NCBI RefSeq assembly: GCF_047739745.1 | Contig: NZ_JBLLVA010000004.1 | Location: 239,852-303,851 of the forward strand | DNA length: 64,000 nucleotides | Direction of reading: 5' to 3' | Source: Pseudaminobacter sp047739745 | GTDB lineage: Bacteria; Pseudomonadota; Alphaproteobacteria; Rhizobiales; Rhizobiaceae | Shown here: in pieces, positions 6,871-15,618 of the stretch | Layout of the letters: each line of letters starts with the position of its first letter | Numbering within the stretch: the stretch's first letter is position 1 | Position numbers and translations under genes: made by a program | The notes under the pieces: generated by a model | The model's database searches: none | Seen by the model: the letters and a program-made list of their open reading frames with translations, nothing else | Told to the model about the DNA's origin: nothing

Positions 6871-8410
6871 CTACTTCATTTCCGCTTCAGCAGGTCCCGC
6901 GTGCATGATGTCGTCGTCTTCAGGTCCGTCGACGATCAGATACCCGGCAAGACCGCGTTCGGCCCGCGACAGCGCGTGGTCGACCAGCACATAGTGTCCG
7001 CCGCGCTCGATCTTGAAATCGACGATGGTCGCGCCGCCGGGCGGAACCGTGACGGTTTGAACGCCCGTCAGCGGCGGCGAGGTGACACTGCCCAGCGAGT
7101 AGACGTGGTCGAAGATCTCGCCGATGACGTGGAAGGACGAGGTGAAATTCGGCCCGCCGACCCCGAAATAGATGCGTACCGTCTCACCCGCATTGGCATA
7201 GAGCGGATGCGACTTGGTCAGCGCGCCGACCGCGCCGTTGAACAGGAAATATTCCGGCCGTTCGGAAATGAGCTTGTCATAGTCCATCTCCATTTCGCCC
7301 TGGGTGCCGAAAGGCTCGACCGTGTAGAGCTCACCCTGCATGACGTAGAATTCGCGGTCGACCTGCGGCAGACCCCCTTCGGGCTCAACCAGGATCATGC
7401 CGTACATGCCGCTGGTGATGTGGTGGGCGACGCTCGGCGTCGCGCAGTGATAGACGAAGATGCCCGGCTTCAACGCCTTGAACGTCACCACCGTCTCTTC
7501 GCCGGGTGAAGTCTGCGTGAAATCGGCTCCGCCGCCCGGCCCGGTCGCGGCATGGAAATCGACCGAGTGAGGCATGACGCTGTCGTCCGGATTCTTCAAA
7601 TGCACTTCGACCGTATCGCCGACGCGAACCCTGACGAACGGGCCCGGCACCTTGCCGTTGAAGGTCCAGTAGACATAGGTGGTTCCGTCGTCGAGCCTGC
7701 CCTTCAGTTCCACCGTTTCCAGATCGACCCTTACCACCTTCGGCGGGCGCGTGCCGATCGGTTCGGGCAGATCCGCCGGATCGTGCACGACGTCGGCCGC
7801 ATCGGTGTCCATCGCCGCACGCGGTCCCGGCATCACCTGGATGATGCCCTCCATGCCGGCAGCGCGGTGCCCGGCGATGGAGCAGTAATAGGCGAATTCG
7901 CCGTGAGAATGTCGACGACGCGTTCTTGCCGACCACGACCGAGGAACGCGCTGCATATTGGTCGAGCACCACGTCGTGCTCGGCGCCCTCGCCGTTGATC
8001 AGGTTGATCTGGACCAGTTCTCCCTCATGCACCATCAGTTTGGGGTTGACCTGGCCATCGATGTCGCCGCCGACGCCGATGTAGACCATGCGGCCGGTGG
8101 CGATGCCGGTCTTGAGCGTGAAGACCGTCGGTGCATGATAGCTGACCGACGACGAAGGAGCCTGCTTGTCAGGCGCCGGGGCGGCCGGTTCGGCCACCGG
8201 CTCGGCGGCTGGTGTTTGAGCCGTCTGCGCCTCGGCGCCATGCTGGTGTGTCTGTGCGAATGCCGGGGCAAGAAAGGTGATGAACAGGGCCGCGACGATC
8301 GCCATAATCCGGCTCGGCCCCCTCGGCCTCCAGGACAAGCCCGGAGGTCGGCTTCCTCGAACGGACGTGACCGGCGCCCGTGCCGATGGCGTTTTGAGCT
8401 GCTTGAACAT
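6871..8410 (-). pseudogene. nirK: Copper nitrite reductase NirK with N-terminal cupredoxin domain, frameshifted
   Basis: NirK reduces nitrite to nitric oxide in the periplasm. The reading frame starts at ATG 8410 with an export signal ending PAFA, then a cupredoxin domain with the copper His in AEHDVV. The frame breaks near 7903-7910, after STFS. The other frame resumes with GEFAYYC and carries the remaining domain ligands Cys, His and Met in YYCSIAGHRAAGM. The normal two-domain NirK follows, with type 1 ligands in YHCATP and SGM, and type 2 His residues in DFHA, VYHC and SFHVIG. This layout resembles the three-domain enzyme of Hyphomicrobium denitrificans. The join lacks the residues usually found between these motifs, so a small deletion (3n+2 bases) is likelier than a single-base slip. 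A sequencing error is possible. Confidence 0.85.
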
Positions 8411-8732
8411 GATGGCTCCGCTGTTGCCTTGCAAAGTTGCACGAGCAGAACCTAAGCCATTGCGCCTGTGCGCATTTTGCACAAACGCAAATAGAAATGA
8501 CGTGAGCCGGCGGCGGCATCTCGTGGCCGATTTATCTGAAGCGAGGGTAGCGGCCACGCATATCCTGCCTGCATCCCATCATCCCAACGGCGGAAGACCC
8601 CCTCCACCTCTACCCACTTTGGAAGGCGACGCCCATCGAACGGGCTTCTTTGCGGGCCTGCGGCCAGTTGGCAAAATCAGCATCGGTGGCAGTGCTGCGG
8701 CATATACGCTGAGGGATCGGAAGGGGCGAGCG
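8411..8732. other. Intergenic region holding the nirK promoter
   Basis: A 322-base gap between the divergent nirK and the large repeat protein. It holds the NnrR box at 8477-8490, 67 bases from the nirK start. No convincing gene, RNA or terminator was seen in the rest. A ribosome-binding stretch (GGAAGGGG, 8719-8726) belongs to the rightward gene. Confidence 0.6.
8477..8490. promoter_or_regulatory. NnrR/FNR-type box upstream of nirK
   Basis: TTGCACAAACGCAA: perfect TTGC/GCAA half-sites six bases apart, 67 bases upstream of the nirK start codon. Arms and spacing equal those of the box at 5695-5708 in front of pseudoazurin, so both genes are likely switched on together by the linked NnrR. Confidence 0.72.
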
Positions 8733-11700
8733 ATGCTCAAGAGCCAGGACAAGTTACAGGAACATCTAAGTGTTTCTGGCGGCTCAAATATTGACGATCT
8801 GGTTGCCCGTGTCTGTCAGGGCCTTTCCGTCAAAAGCAAGGCCGCCAACTTCGTGGCCGACAGCTTGATGGATGCGGAAAGATTCCCGGTCACGCTACGG
8901 GCTCCCCAATTCGCCGGCGTCTGGAGCGCGCTCAGATATGGCGGGCATGCCGATCATCCGTCCTCCGATTCATCCGCATCGACCTGCGCGCCGCGCGTCT
9001 TCGCCGCCAACCTTGGCGCGATGTCCAACAGCATACGCGTGTTTTCATCTGCTGCGAGGCTCTTCAACGGAAGCGATGCGGTCGATGTACCCGCTCCCGC
9101 CGGGGCTTCACCTAGCGTCCCATCAACCGAACCGGCGGCTCCTCAAGAGATGCCCGGCGGCAGCCTTTCGCCCTCAAACCGGCTGATTGGCGGAGGAGAG
9201 ATAGGCGATAAGCCGGCCGCTGCTTCCGCACCGCCAAACATGAGGTCGGCGGCACCCCCGGAAACAACTGCGCAACCTGCCACGACTGCCTTGACGGGAA
9301 CGCCGAACGAGATCGCCCTCGAAAACGCGAAGCAGGGCAATCCGGAGAGCGAATGGGGTATCGAAGGGGACGGCTCGGCAAATATTCAGGGCTTCGCCAC
9401 CGAGATCAGCACCAATATCGGCGGCCAAGTTGACTTCAAGATCGCCACCGATTCCACCAATTACCGCATCGACATCTACCGGCTCGGCTACTATGGCGGC
9501 ATGGGCGCCCGCAAGGTCGCGACCATCAATCAGCAATTGTCGTCGGCGCAGGTACAGCCGCATCCGATCGTCGACACGTCGCGCGGATTGATCGACGCCG
9601 GCAACTGGGCGGTCTCGGCAAGCTGGCAGATTCCCGGGGATGCGGTCTCGGGCGTGTATATAGCCAAGCTGGTGCGGCAGGACGGTACGGAAGGCGCCAG
9701 CCACATCCCCTTTATCGTCCGTGACGACACTTCCACCAGCGACATCGTCTTCCAGACGTCGGACACAACCTGGCAGGCCTACAATGAATGGGGCGGCGCA
9801 AGCCTCTACTTTGGCGACGTGCCAGTCGATCCGGCCGATATGATCGGCTATCTGCCGCCCAACTGCGGCTGCGGCATAAACTCGATCGGCCGCGCCACGG
9901 CCGTTAGCTACAATCGTCCGTTCGTCACCAACACCAGCGAGCGGGGCGGATGGTGGGATTTCATCTTCGGGGCGGAGCATTCGGCCATACGCTGGCTCGA
10001 ACAGAACGGCTACGACGTCTCCTACATTTCCGGCGTCGACACCTCCCGCAGCGGCAGCCGGCTCTTGAATCACGATGCCTTCCTGTCGGTCGGGCATGAC
10101 GAATACTGGTCCGGCGAGCAGCGGGCCAATGTCGAGGCGGCGCGGGATGCCGGCGTCAATCTCGCCTTCTGGAGCGGCAACGAAGTCTATTGGAAGGTGC
10201 GCTGGGAAACCAGCATCGACGGCAACGGCACGCCCTACCGCACGATGGTCTGCTACAAGGAAACGTGGGGCGGAACCCCGGATCCGAGTTCCACAGGTAC
10301 CGGCACCTGGCGTGACCCGCGCTTTGCAGATCCCGGCCAGAAGCCCGAAAATGCGCTGACCGGCACGATGTTCACGGTGGACAGCTTCAGGCTCGACACC
10401 ATTACCATACCCTACGACTATTCCAAGCTGCGGTTCTGGCGCAACACCGACATAGCCAACCTCCAGCCGGGCCAGACTGGCTCGCTGGTGCCGAACCTGC
10501 TCGGTTATGAGTGGGATTCCGACGTCGAGAACGGCTTCCGGCCTGCAGGCCTGATCAACATGTCGCTGTCTACCGTCTCGGTCGACACCTATCTGCGCGA
10601 CTATGGCACTTCGATCGGTCCTGCCAACGTCAACCACAGCCTGACCATGTATCGCGCGGCAAGCGGAGCGCTCGTCTTCGGAGCGGGGACGGTCTTCTGG
10701 TCATGGGGCCTCGACGACCAGCATGAGGGCCCTGCCACCCCAGTCGACCCGAACGTCCGGCAGGCGATGGTGAATATGTTCGCCGATATGGGCATTCAGC
10801 CGACGACCCTGGATGCGAGCCTGATCCTTGCCACGCAGAGCACCGATTCCACCGCGCCGACATCGACGATCACATCGCCGGTTTTCGGCGCTACCTTCGT
10901 TGAAGGCCAGCGGGTGACGATCACCGGAACGGCGCAGGATACGGGCGGCGGGGTGGTCGCCGGTGTCGAGGTATCGACGGATGGCGGAAATAGCTGGTTC
11001 AAGGCCACCGGCCGCGAGACCTGGAATTTCACCTGGATCGCGCAGGCGAGCGGCACCTACACCATAAAATCCCGCGCAGTCGATGACAGCCTTAACATCC
11101 AGTCGGTGTCATCGGGCGCGGAAGTGACGGTGAACCTGCCGCCGACATCCAGTCTCTGGACCTTCGCCAACAAGCCGGCGCAGGAAACCGTGCTCGACCG
11201 CGACGGCGTCCAACTCGGTGTGCGTTTCCAAACCGCCTGGGCCGGCTCCGTGGAGGGCATCCGCTTCTACAAGGGTTTCTACAATGTCGGCGCGCATGTG
11301 GTGAACTTGTGGACCGCCGACGGCACGCTTCTGGCGACCGGTACTTCGGTCGGCGAAACATTGTCGGGCTGGCAGACTGTGCAGTTCTCCTCGCCAGTGC
11401 AGATCACGCCGGGAACGACCTATGTCGCTTCCTATCACACCGGCGGCTACTATTCGGCCACAGACAATTATTTCACGTCGACCTATACGAACGGCCCGTT
11501 GACTGTTCAGCAAAACGGGTCCGTCTACGCGTACACCAACAATAGCGGCGCCTTTCCGACAAACAGCGGAGGAGCCGCCAACTATTGGGTCGACGTTGTC
11601 TTCGCCCCCGCTCCCAATACGGCGCCGACTGCGACGGACGACACCGGCTATTCCGTCGGCCGCAACGGCACGCTTGCGATTTCCTTCGCCTCCCTGGTGG

Positions 11701-13979
11701 CCAACGATGTCGATTCCAATGGCGAGCAGCTTACGGTGATCGCCGTCGGCAACGCGTCGAACGGAACCGTGAGCCTCGACACCCAGACGGGCAACGTTCT
11801 GTTCACGCCCTTTGCCGACTATACCGGCCCGGCAAGCTTCAGCTACACCGTGTCGGACGGGCGCGGCGGCACCGACACCGCCAACGTCAGCCTGACTGTC
11901 CAGCAGGGGCCGGACGGCGTATCGCTGTTCCCCGGCAACAGTGGACCGACCGGACCGGCGGCCAGCGACGGCACGCCGGTGGAACTCGGAATGCGGTTCA
12001 CGACCTCGGTCGGCGGCACGATAAGCGGCCTGCGCTTCTACAAGATGGCCGGTGACACCGGGCCGCACACGGGTTCGCTCTGGACTTCGACCGGAACGCT
12101 GCTCGGCACGGTCACCTTCACCAACGAATCCTTCAGCGGCTGGCAGACCGCGACCTTCTCCAGCCCGATCCAGATATCGGCGGGCCAGAGCTATGTCGCG
12201 TCCTATCACACCAACGGCACCTATGCGGCCACGGCGAACTACTTCACCACCCCGCGAACGAACGGCCCGCTGACGGCGCCGGCATCGACGGAAAACAGCC
12301 GCAACGGGCTTTATGCCTATGGGGCCGGAACCGTGTTTCCGACGAATTCCTACCAGGCAAGCAATTACTGGGTCGATGTGGTGTTCAATCAGTCGACGAC
12401 AAACGCGGTGCCGATCGCCAGCAACGACAATGGCTATAGCGTCAGCCAGAACACGCCTGTCTCACTGACCGCCGCCTCGCTGCTCGCCAACGACAACGAT
12501 CCGGATGGCGATCCGCTGACCATCACGACAGTCGGCGGCGCGACCAACGGCACCGTCGCCTTCGACAGCCAATCGAACCTCGTCACCTTCACGCCGACAT
12601 CCGGCTATACCGGCCCGGCGAGCTTCAGCTACACGATCACCGACGGACGGGGCGGAACGGCCTCGGCCACGGTGAGCATGAACGTGACGCCTCCCGGAAC
12701 GGCAATCAGCCTGTTCTCCGACTCGAGCACGCCAGCCGTGCTGGCGGTGAACGATCCGGGGTCCGTGGAGCTCGGCGTCAGGTTCACCGTTTCGGCCAAC
12801 GGCACCATCACCGGCCTGCGTTACTACAAAGGCGCACAGGACAACGGCACACACACAGGCTCCCTGTGGACGAGCACCGGCACGCTGCTTGCCACCGCCA
12901 CTTTCACCAACGAGACGGCGAGCGGCTGGCAGACGGTGACCTTCGCACAGCCGATCACGGTCGCCGCCGGAACAAGCTATGTCGCGAGCTATCACTCGAA
13001 CGGCTTCTACACGGCAACCCAGAACTACTTCACCTCGAGCCAGTCGAACGGCCCGCTGACAGCGCCGGCAAGCGTGTCGGGTGCCGGGAACGGCCTTTAC
13101 GCCTATGGCTCGGGCACCGTCTTCCCGACATCTTCGTTCAACGCCACCAATTACTGGGTCGACGTCCTGTTCGAGCGCTCGACACAGAACGCAGTCCCGG
13201 TCGCCAACAACGATTCCGGCTTCTCGGCACAGTTCAACACGGCTGTCACCATCCAGGGAAATACCCTGCTTGCCAACGACACCGATGCCGACACCGATCC
13301 GCTGACCATCACCGGCGTCGGCAGCGCGGTCAACGGCACGGTAGCCTTCGACAGCCAGACGAACGCCATCACCTTCACGCCGACTTCCGGATATACCGGC
13401 AATGCGAGCTTCGCCTACACCATCTCCGATGGACGGGGTGGAACCGCATCGGCCCAGGTGTCGCTCACCGTTGCGCCCGAGGACACCGCGCAGCATCTGT
13501 TCGCCGCAACTGATACGCCCACGACCGTCACGGTGAACGACAACAGCCCGGTGGAGCTTGGAATGAAGTTCCAGGCGGATGTCGCCGGATGGATCACCGG
13601 CTTCCGCTTCTACAAGGGGCCACAGAACACCGGGCCGCATGAAGCCCACCTGTGGACCTCGACCGGCACGCTGCTTGCCAGCGCCACCTTCACCAACGAA
13701 ACGGCGAGTGGCTGGCAGTCGGTGGATCTGGCGCAGCCGATCGCCATCGAAGCGAACACGACCTATGTCGTGTCCTACCACACCAACGGCTTCTATTCGG
13801 CGACCGGCAATTTCTTCGGCTCGGAGCTTTCGAGAGACAATCTGACCGCGCTTTCGAGCGCGCTCAGCGGCGGCAACGGCGTCTATGCCTATGGGCCGAG
13901 CGGGGTCTTCCCGACCAGCACCTACAACAGCAGCAATTACTATGTCGATGTCGCGTTCAGGCCGCAGCTTGCGGCATAG
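8733..13979 (+). CDS. Giant secreted protein: DMF-amidase-like domain plus DUF4082/Ig repeats
   Basis: Protein of 1748 residues. It has no Sec signal, a low-complexity Pro/Ala/Ser stretch (about 115-195), then a segment resembling the large subunit of N,N-dimethylformamidase (about 205-700) with the family hallmark GHDEYWS near residue 455 and FWSGNEVYWK. A short Ig-like domain follows (about 710-800). Four DUF4082 modules then alternate with three cadherin/Ig-like modules rich in NDxDxDxDPLTIT calcium-binding-like motifs. No glycine-rich RTX nonapeptides were seen. I chose ATG 8733, with GGAAGGGG upstream; the frame stays open further left but overlaps the nirK promoter. Downstream genes code for a type I secretion system in the same operon, so this is probably its cargo and a surface or matrix protein. 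The enzymatic activity of the amidase-like part is unproven. Confidence 0.8.
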   Translation: MLKSQDKLQEHLSVSGGSNIDDLVARVCQGLSVKSKAANFVADSLMDAERFPVTLRAPQFAGVWSALRYGGHADHPSSDSSASTCAPRVFAANLGAMSNSIRVFSSAARLFNGSDAVDVPAPAGASPSVPSTEPAAPQEMPGGSLSPSNRLIGGGEIGDKPAAASAPPNMRSAAPPETTAQPATTALTGTPNEIALENAKQGNPESEWGIEGDGSANIQGFATEISTNIGGQVDFKIATDSTNYRIDIYRLGYYGGMGARKVATINQQLSSAQVQPHPIVDTSRGLIDAGNWAVSASWQIPGDAVSGVYIAKLVRQDGTEGASHIPFIVRDDTSTSDIVFQTSDTTWQAYNEWGGASLYFGDVPVDPADMIGYLPPNCGCGINSIGRATAVSYNRPFVTNTSERGGWWDFIFGAEHSAIRWLEQNGYDVSYISGVDTSRSGSRLLNHDAFLSVGHDEYWSGEQRANVEAARDAGVNLAFWSGNEVYWKVRWETSIDGNGTPYRTMVCYKETWGGTPDPSSTGTGTWRDPRFADPGQKPENALTGTMFTVDSFRLDTITIPYDYSKLRFWRNTDIANLQPGQTGSLVPNLLGYEWDSDVENGFRPAGLINMSLSTVSVDTYLRDYGTSIGPANVNHSLTMYRAASGALVFGAGTVFWSWGLDDQHEGPATPVDPNVRQAMVNMFADMGIQPTTLDASLILATQSTDSTAPTSTITSPVFGATFVEGQRVTITGTAQDTGGGVVAGVEVSTDGGNSWFKATGRETWNFTWIAQASGTYTIKSRAVDDSLNIQSVSSGAEVTVNLPPTSSLWTFANKPAQETVLDRDGVQLGVRFQTAWAGSVEGIRFYKGFYNVGAHVVNLWTADGTLLATGTSVGETLSGWQTVQFSSPVQITPGTTYVASYHTGGYYSATDNYFTSTYTNGPLTVQQNGSVYAYTNNSGAFPTNSGGAANYWVDVVFAPAPNTAPTATDDTGYSVGRNGTLAISFASLVANDVDSNGEQLTVIAVGNASNGTVSLDTQTGNVLFTPFADYTGPASFSYTVSDGRGGTDTANVSLTVQQGPDGVSLFPGNSGPTGPAASDGTPVELGMRFTTSVGGTISGLRFYKMAGDTGPHTGSLWTSTGTLLGTVTFTNESFSGWQTATFSSPIQISAGQSYVASYHTNGTYAATANYFTTPRTNGPLTAPASTENSRNGLYAYGAGTVFPTNSYQASNYWVDVVFNQSTTNAVPIASNDNGYSVSQNTPVSLTAASLLANDNDPDGDPLTITTVGGATNGTVAFDSQSNLVTFTPTSGYTGPASFSYTITDGRGGTASATVSMNVTPPGTAISLFSDSSTPAVLAVNDPGSVELGVRFTVSANGTITGLRYYKGAQDNGTHTGSLWTSTGTLLATATFTNETASGWQTVTFAQPITVAAGTSYVASYHSNGFYTATQNYFTSSQSNGPLTAPASVSGAGNGLYAYGSGTVFPTSSFNATNYWVDVLFERSTQNAVPVANNDSGFSAQFNTAVTIQGNTLLANDTDADTDPLTITGVGSAVNGTVAFDSQTNAITFTPTSGYTGNASFAYTISDGRGGTASAQVSLTVAPEDTAQHLFAATDTPTTVTVNDNSPVELGMKFQADVAGWITGFRFYKGPQNTGPHEAHLWTSTGTLLASATFTNETASGWQSVDLAQPIAIEANTTYVVSYHTNGFYSATGNFFGSELSRDNLTALSSALSGGNGVYAYGPSGVFPTSTYNSSNYYVDVAFRPQLAA
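11149..13976 (+). repeat. Coding repeat: DUF4082 and Ig/cadherin-like modules in alternation
   Basis: Four copies of a roughly 155-residue DUF4082 module begin near 11149, 11920, 12697 and 13480. Each has the marks GxxFY or GxRFYK, SGWQ, YVxSYHxxGxY and NYWVDV or NYYVDV. Three roughly 95-residue Ig/cadherin-like modules lie between them (near 11611, 12400 and 13186), with ASLLANDxDxDxDPLTIT, VTFTPTSGYTG and FSYTxxDGRGGT. The period is about 780 bases. Copies 2-4 are much closer to one another than to copy 1, pointing to recent unit duplication. Confidence 0.85.
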
Positions 13980-13998
13980 CAGCAATTAGGAGCGGGGC

Positions 13999-15225
13999 AT
14001 GGGGGCTCACATCCTAAGCGACGACCGCCTGCCGGTGACGGTCCTTGCCGGTTTTCTCGGCGCCGGCAAGACGACGGTCCTGAACCATGTGCTGCACAAT
14101 CGTGAGTCGCGGCGCGTGGCGGTCATCGTCAACGACATGAGCGAGATCAACATCGACGCCGACCTCGTGCGTGACGGCGGCGCCGATCTTTCGCGCACCA
14201 ATGAAACGCTGGTCGAACTCACCAATGGCTGCATCTGCTGCACCTTGCGCGACGACCTTCTGAGCGAGGTCCGCCGGCTGGCGGCAATGCGGCGCTTCGA
14301 CTATCTGCTGATCGAAGGCACCGGCATCGCCGAGCCGCTACCGGTCGCCGCGACTTTCTCCTTTCGCGATCAGGCTGGAGCCGCGCTCTGCGACATCGCA
14401 CGGCTGGATACGATGGTAACCGTCGTCGATGCCGCCAATCTTCTTGCGGACTATTCGAGCCGCGACTTTCTCAGCGACCGTGGCGAGATGCGCGACGCCG
14501 ACGACAAGCGGATGCTGGTCGACCTACTCGTCGAGCAGATCGAGTTTGCCGACGTGATCGTCATCAACAAGGTTTCCGAGGTGACATCCCAGACGCGGGC
14601 CGCAGTGCGCCGCGTGGTCGCCGCGCTCAATTGCGATGCGCGGATCATCGAAACGGATTTCGGCCACCTGCCACTCGGCGCCATTCTCGATACCGGGCTG
14701 TTCGACGAGGCAAAAGCGGCCACGCACCCGCTCTGGCACAAGGAACTGTTCGGCGCGGGCGAACATACTCCGGAAACCGAGGAATACGGCATTTCGAGCT
14801 TCGTCTACCGGGCGCGCCGGCCGTTCGATCCGGCCAAATTCCATGCCTTTGTCGAGAGGGAATGGCGGGGCCTGATCCGGGCCAAAGGGCATTTCTGGCT
14901 GGCGACACGTCCGGACTGGATCGGGCTTCTGTCGATTGCCGGCGCTCAGCGACGGGCCGAGGCACGAGGCCTCTGGTGGGCCACGGTGCCCAGGATCCAT
15001 TGGCCGCGCTATCCCCAGTTCCGCAACCTTCTCGACCGACATTGGGATTCCGTCTGGGGCGACCGCCGGCAGGAGCTGGTGTTCATCGGCTCAGGTTTGC
15101 CGGAGGCGGAAATCCGCGCCGCGCTCGATGCCTGCCTCGTCGGCGCGGAAACCGGCGTCGACCTGGGGCTCGCCCGCAGCCTTCACGACCCGTTCCCGCC
15201 CTGGCGACACGCCCATGTCGCCTGA
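13999..15225 (+). CDS. CobW/COG0523-family GTPase
   Basis: G3E-family P-loop GTPase of 408 residues, a class that delivers zinc, cobalt or iron to target proteins. It has Walker A GFLGAGKTT (about residue 19), the family metal-binding motif CICC (CxCC), the ExxG-type segment EGTGIAEP and the base-recognition motif NKVSE. The C-terminal CobW_C domain (about 255-390) includes the WSxxG-like hydrophobic core. It starts only 20 bases after the giant protein gene and is followed after 31 bases by a small gene, so it is part of the secretion operon. No Zur box was recognised upstream. That makes a role in metallating the amidase-like cargo more interesting than a zinc-starvation role, but this is inference. 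Confidence 0.85.
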   Translation: MGAHILSDDRLPVTVLAGFLGAGKTTVLNHVLHNRESRRVAVIVNDMSEINIDADLVRDGGADLSRTNETLVELTNGCICCTLRDDLLSEVRRLAAMRRFDYLLIEGTGIAEPLPVAATFSFRDQAGAALCDIARLDTMVTVVDAANLLADYSSRDFLSDRGEMRDADDKRMLVDLLVEQIEFADVIVINKVSEVTSQTRAAVRRVVAALNCDARIIETDFGHLPLGAILDTGLFDEAKAATHPLWHKELFGAGEHTPETEEYGISSFVYRARRPFDPAKFHAFVEREWRGLIRAKGHFWLATRPDWIGLLSIAGAQRRAEARGLWWATVPRIHWPRYPQFRNLLDRHWDSVWGDRRQELVFIGSGLPEAEIRAALDACLVGAETGVDLGLARSLHDPFPPWRHAHVA

Positions 15226-15255
15226 TCCTTTCCCCCATTTTCACAGGAGGCCTCG

Positions 15256-15588
15256 ATGACCCAAGAACTCTACGCCGACGGAATCGGCGAAATCACCGTC
15301 ACCGGATCGATTGTCAGGATCGACCTGATGAGCCTCTCGGCCACCGAGCGGGATGAGAAGAATACCCCCAAGGCCGTCTTCCGCCAGAGGATCATCATGC
15401 CTGTCGATGCCTTCGCCAACGCGGTCGACCTGATGCAGAAGGCGCTCGGCGGCCTCGTGGAAGCCGGCGCGGTGCGGCGCGTTTCCGATGTGCAAAAGCT
15501 GCCGGTGGCGGCGGAGCCGGGCGTGGTTCGGGTGGAAGCGGACGAGAGTTCCGGGCAAGCGGCAAACGCTTCGCCGAACTTCAACTGA
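15256..15588 (+). CDS. Small protein of unknown function in secretion operon
   Basis: Protein of 110 residues that I do not recognise. ACAGGAGG at 15243-15250 is an excellent ribosome-binding site for ATG 15256. The first 75 residues look like a compact alpha/beta fold (EITVTGSIVRIDLMS, then FRQRIIMPVDAF and an amphipathic helix VDLMQKAL); the tail is disordered. No signal peptide and no cysteines. Spacing of 31 bases on each side ties it to the CobW gene and the ABC exporter, suggesting a cytoplasmic helper such as a cargo chaperone or regulator of secretion. Confidence 0.75.
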   Translation: MTQELYADGIGEITVTGSIVRIDLMSLSATERDEKNTPKAVFRQRIIMPVDAFANAVDLMQKALGGLVEAGAVRRVSDVQKLPVAAEPGVVRVEADESSGQAANASPNFN

Positions 15589-15618
15589 CCGAATATCCAA
15601 TCTGTCTCAGGCGTAACC

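Noticed and set aside
11149..13976. CRISPR-like periodicity
   Set aside because: The repeat unit is about 780 bases, codes for protein and follows module borders; no short repeats with unique spacers occur anywhere in the window.
8733..13979. RTX toxin or RTX adhesin
   Set aside because: No runs of the glycine-rich GGxGxDxux nonapeptide were found; the Asp-rich motifs belong to Ig/cadherin-like modules.
12462..13985. 507-codon minus-strand frame
   Set aside because: Antisense to the repeat region of the giant protein; its own repetitiveness is inherited from the coding repeats.
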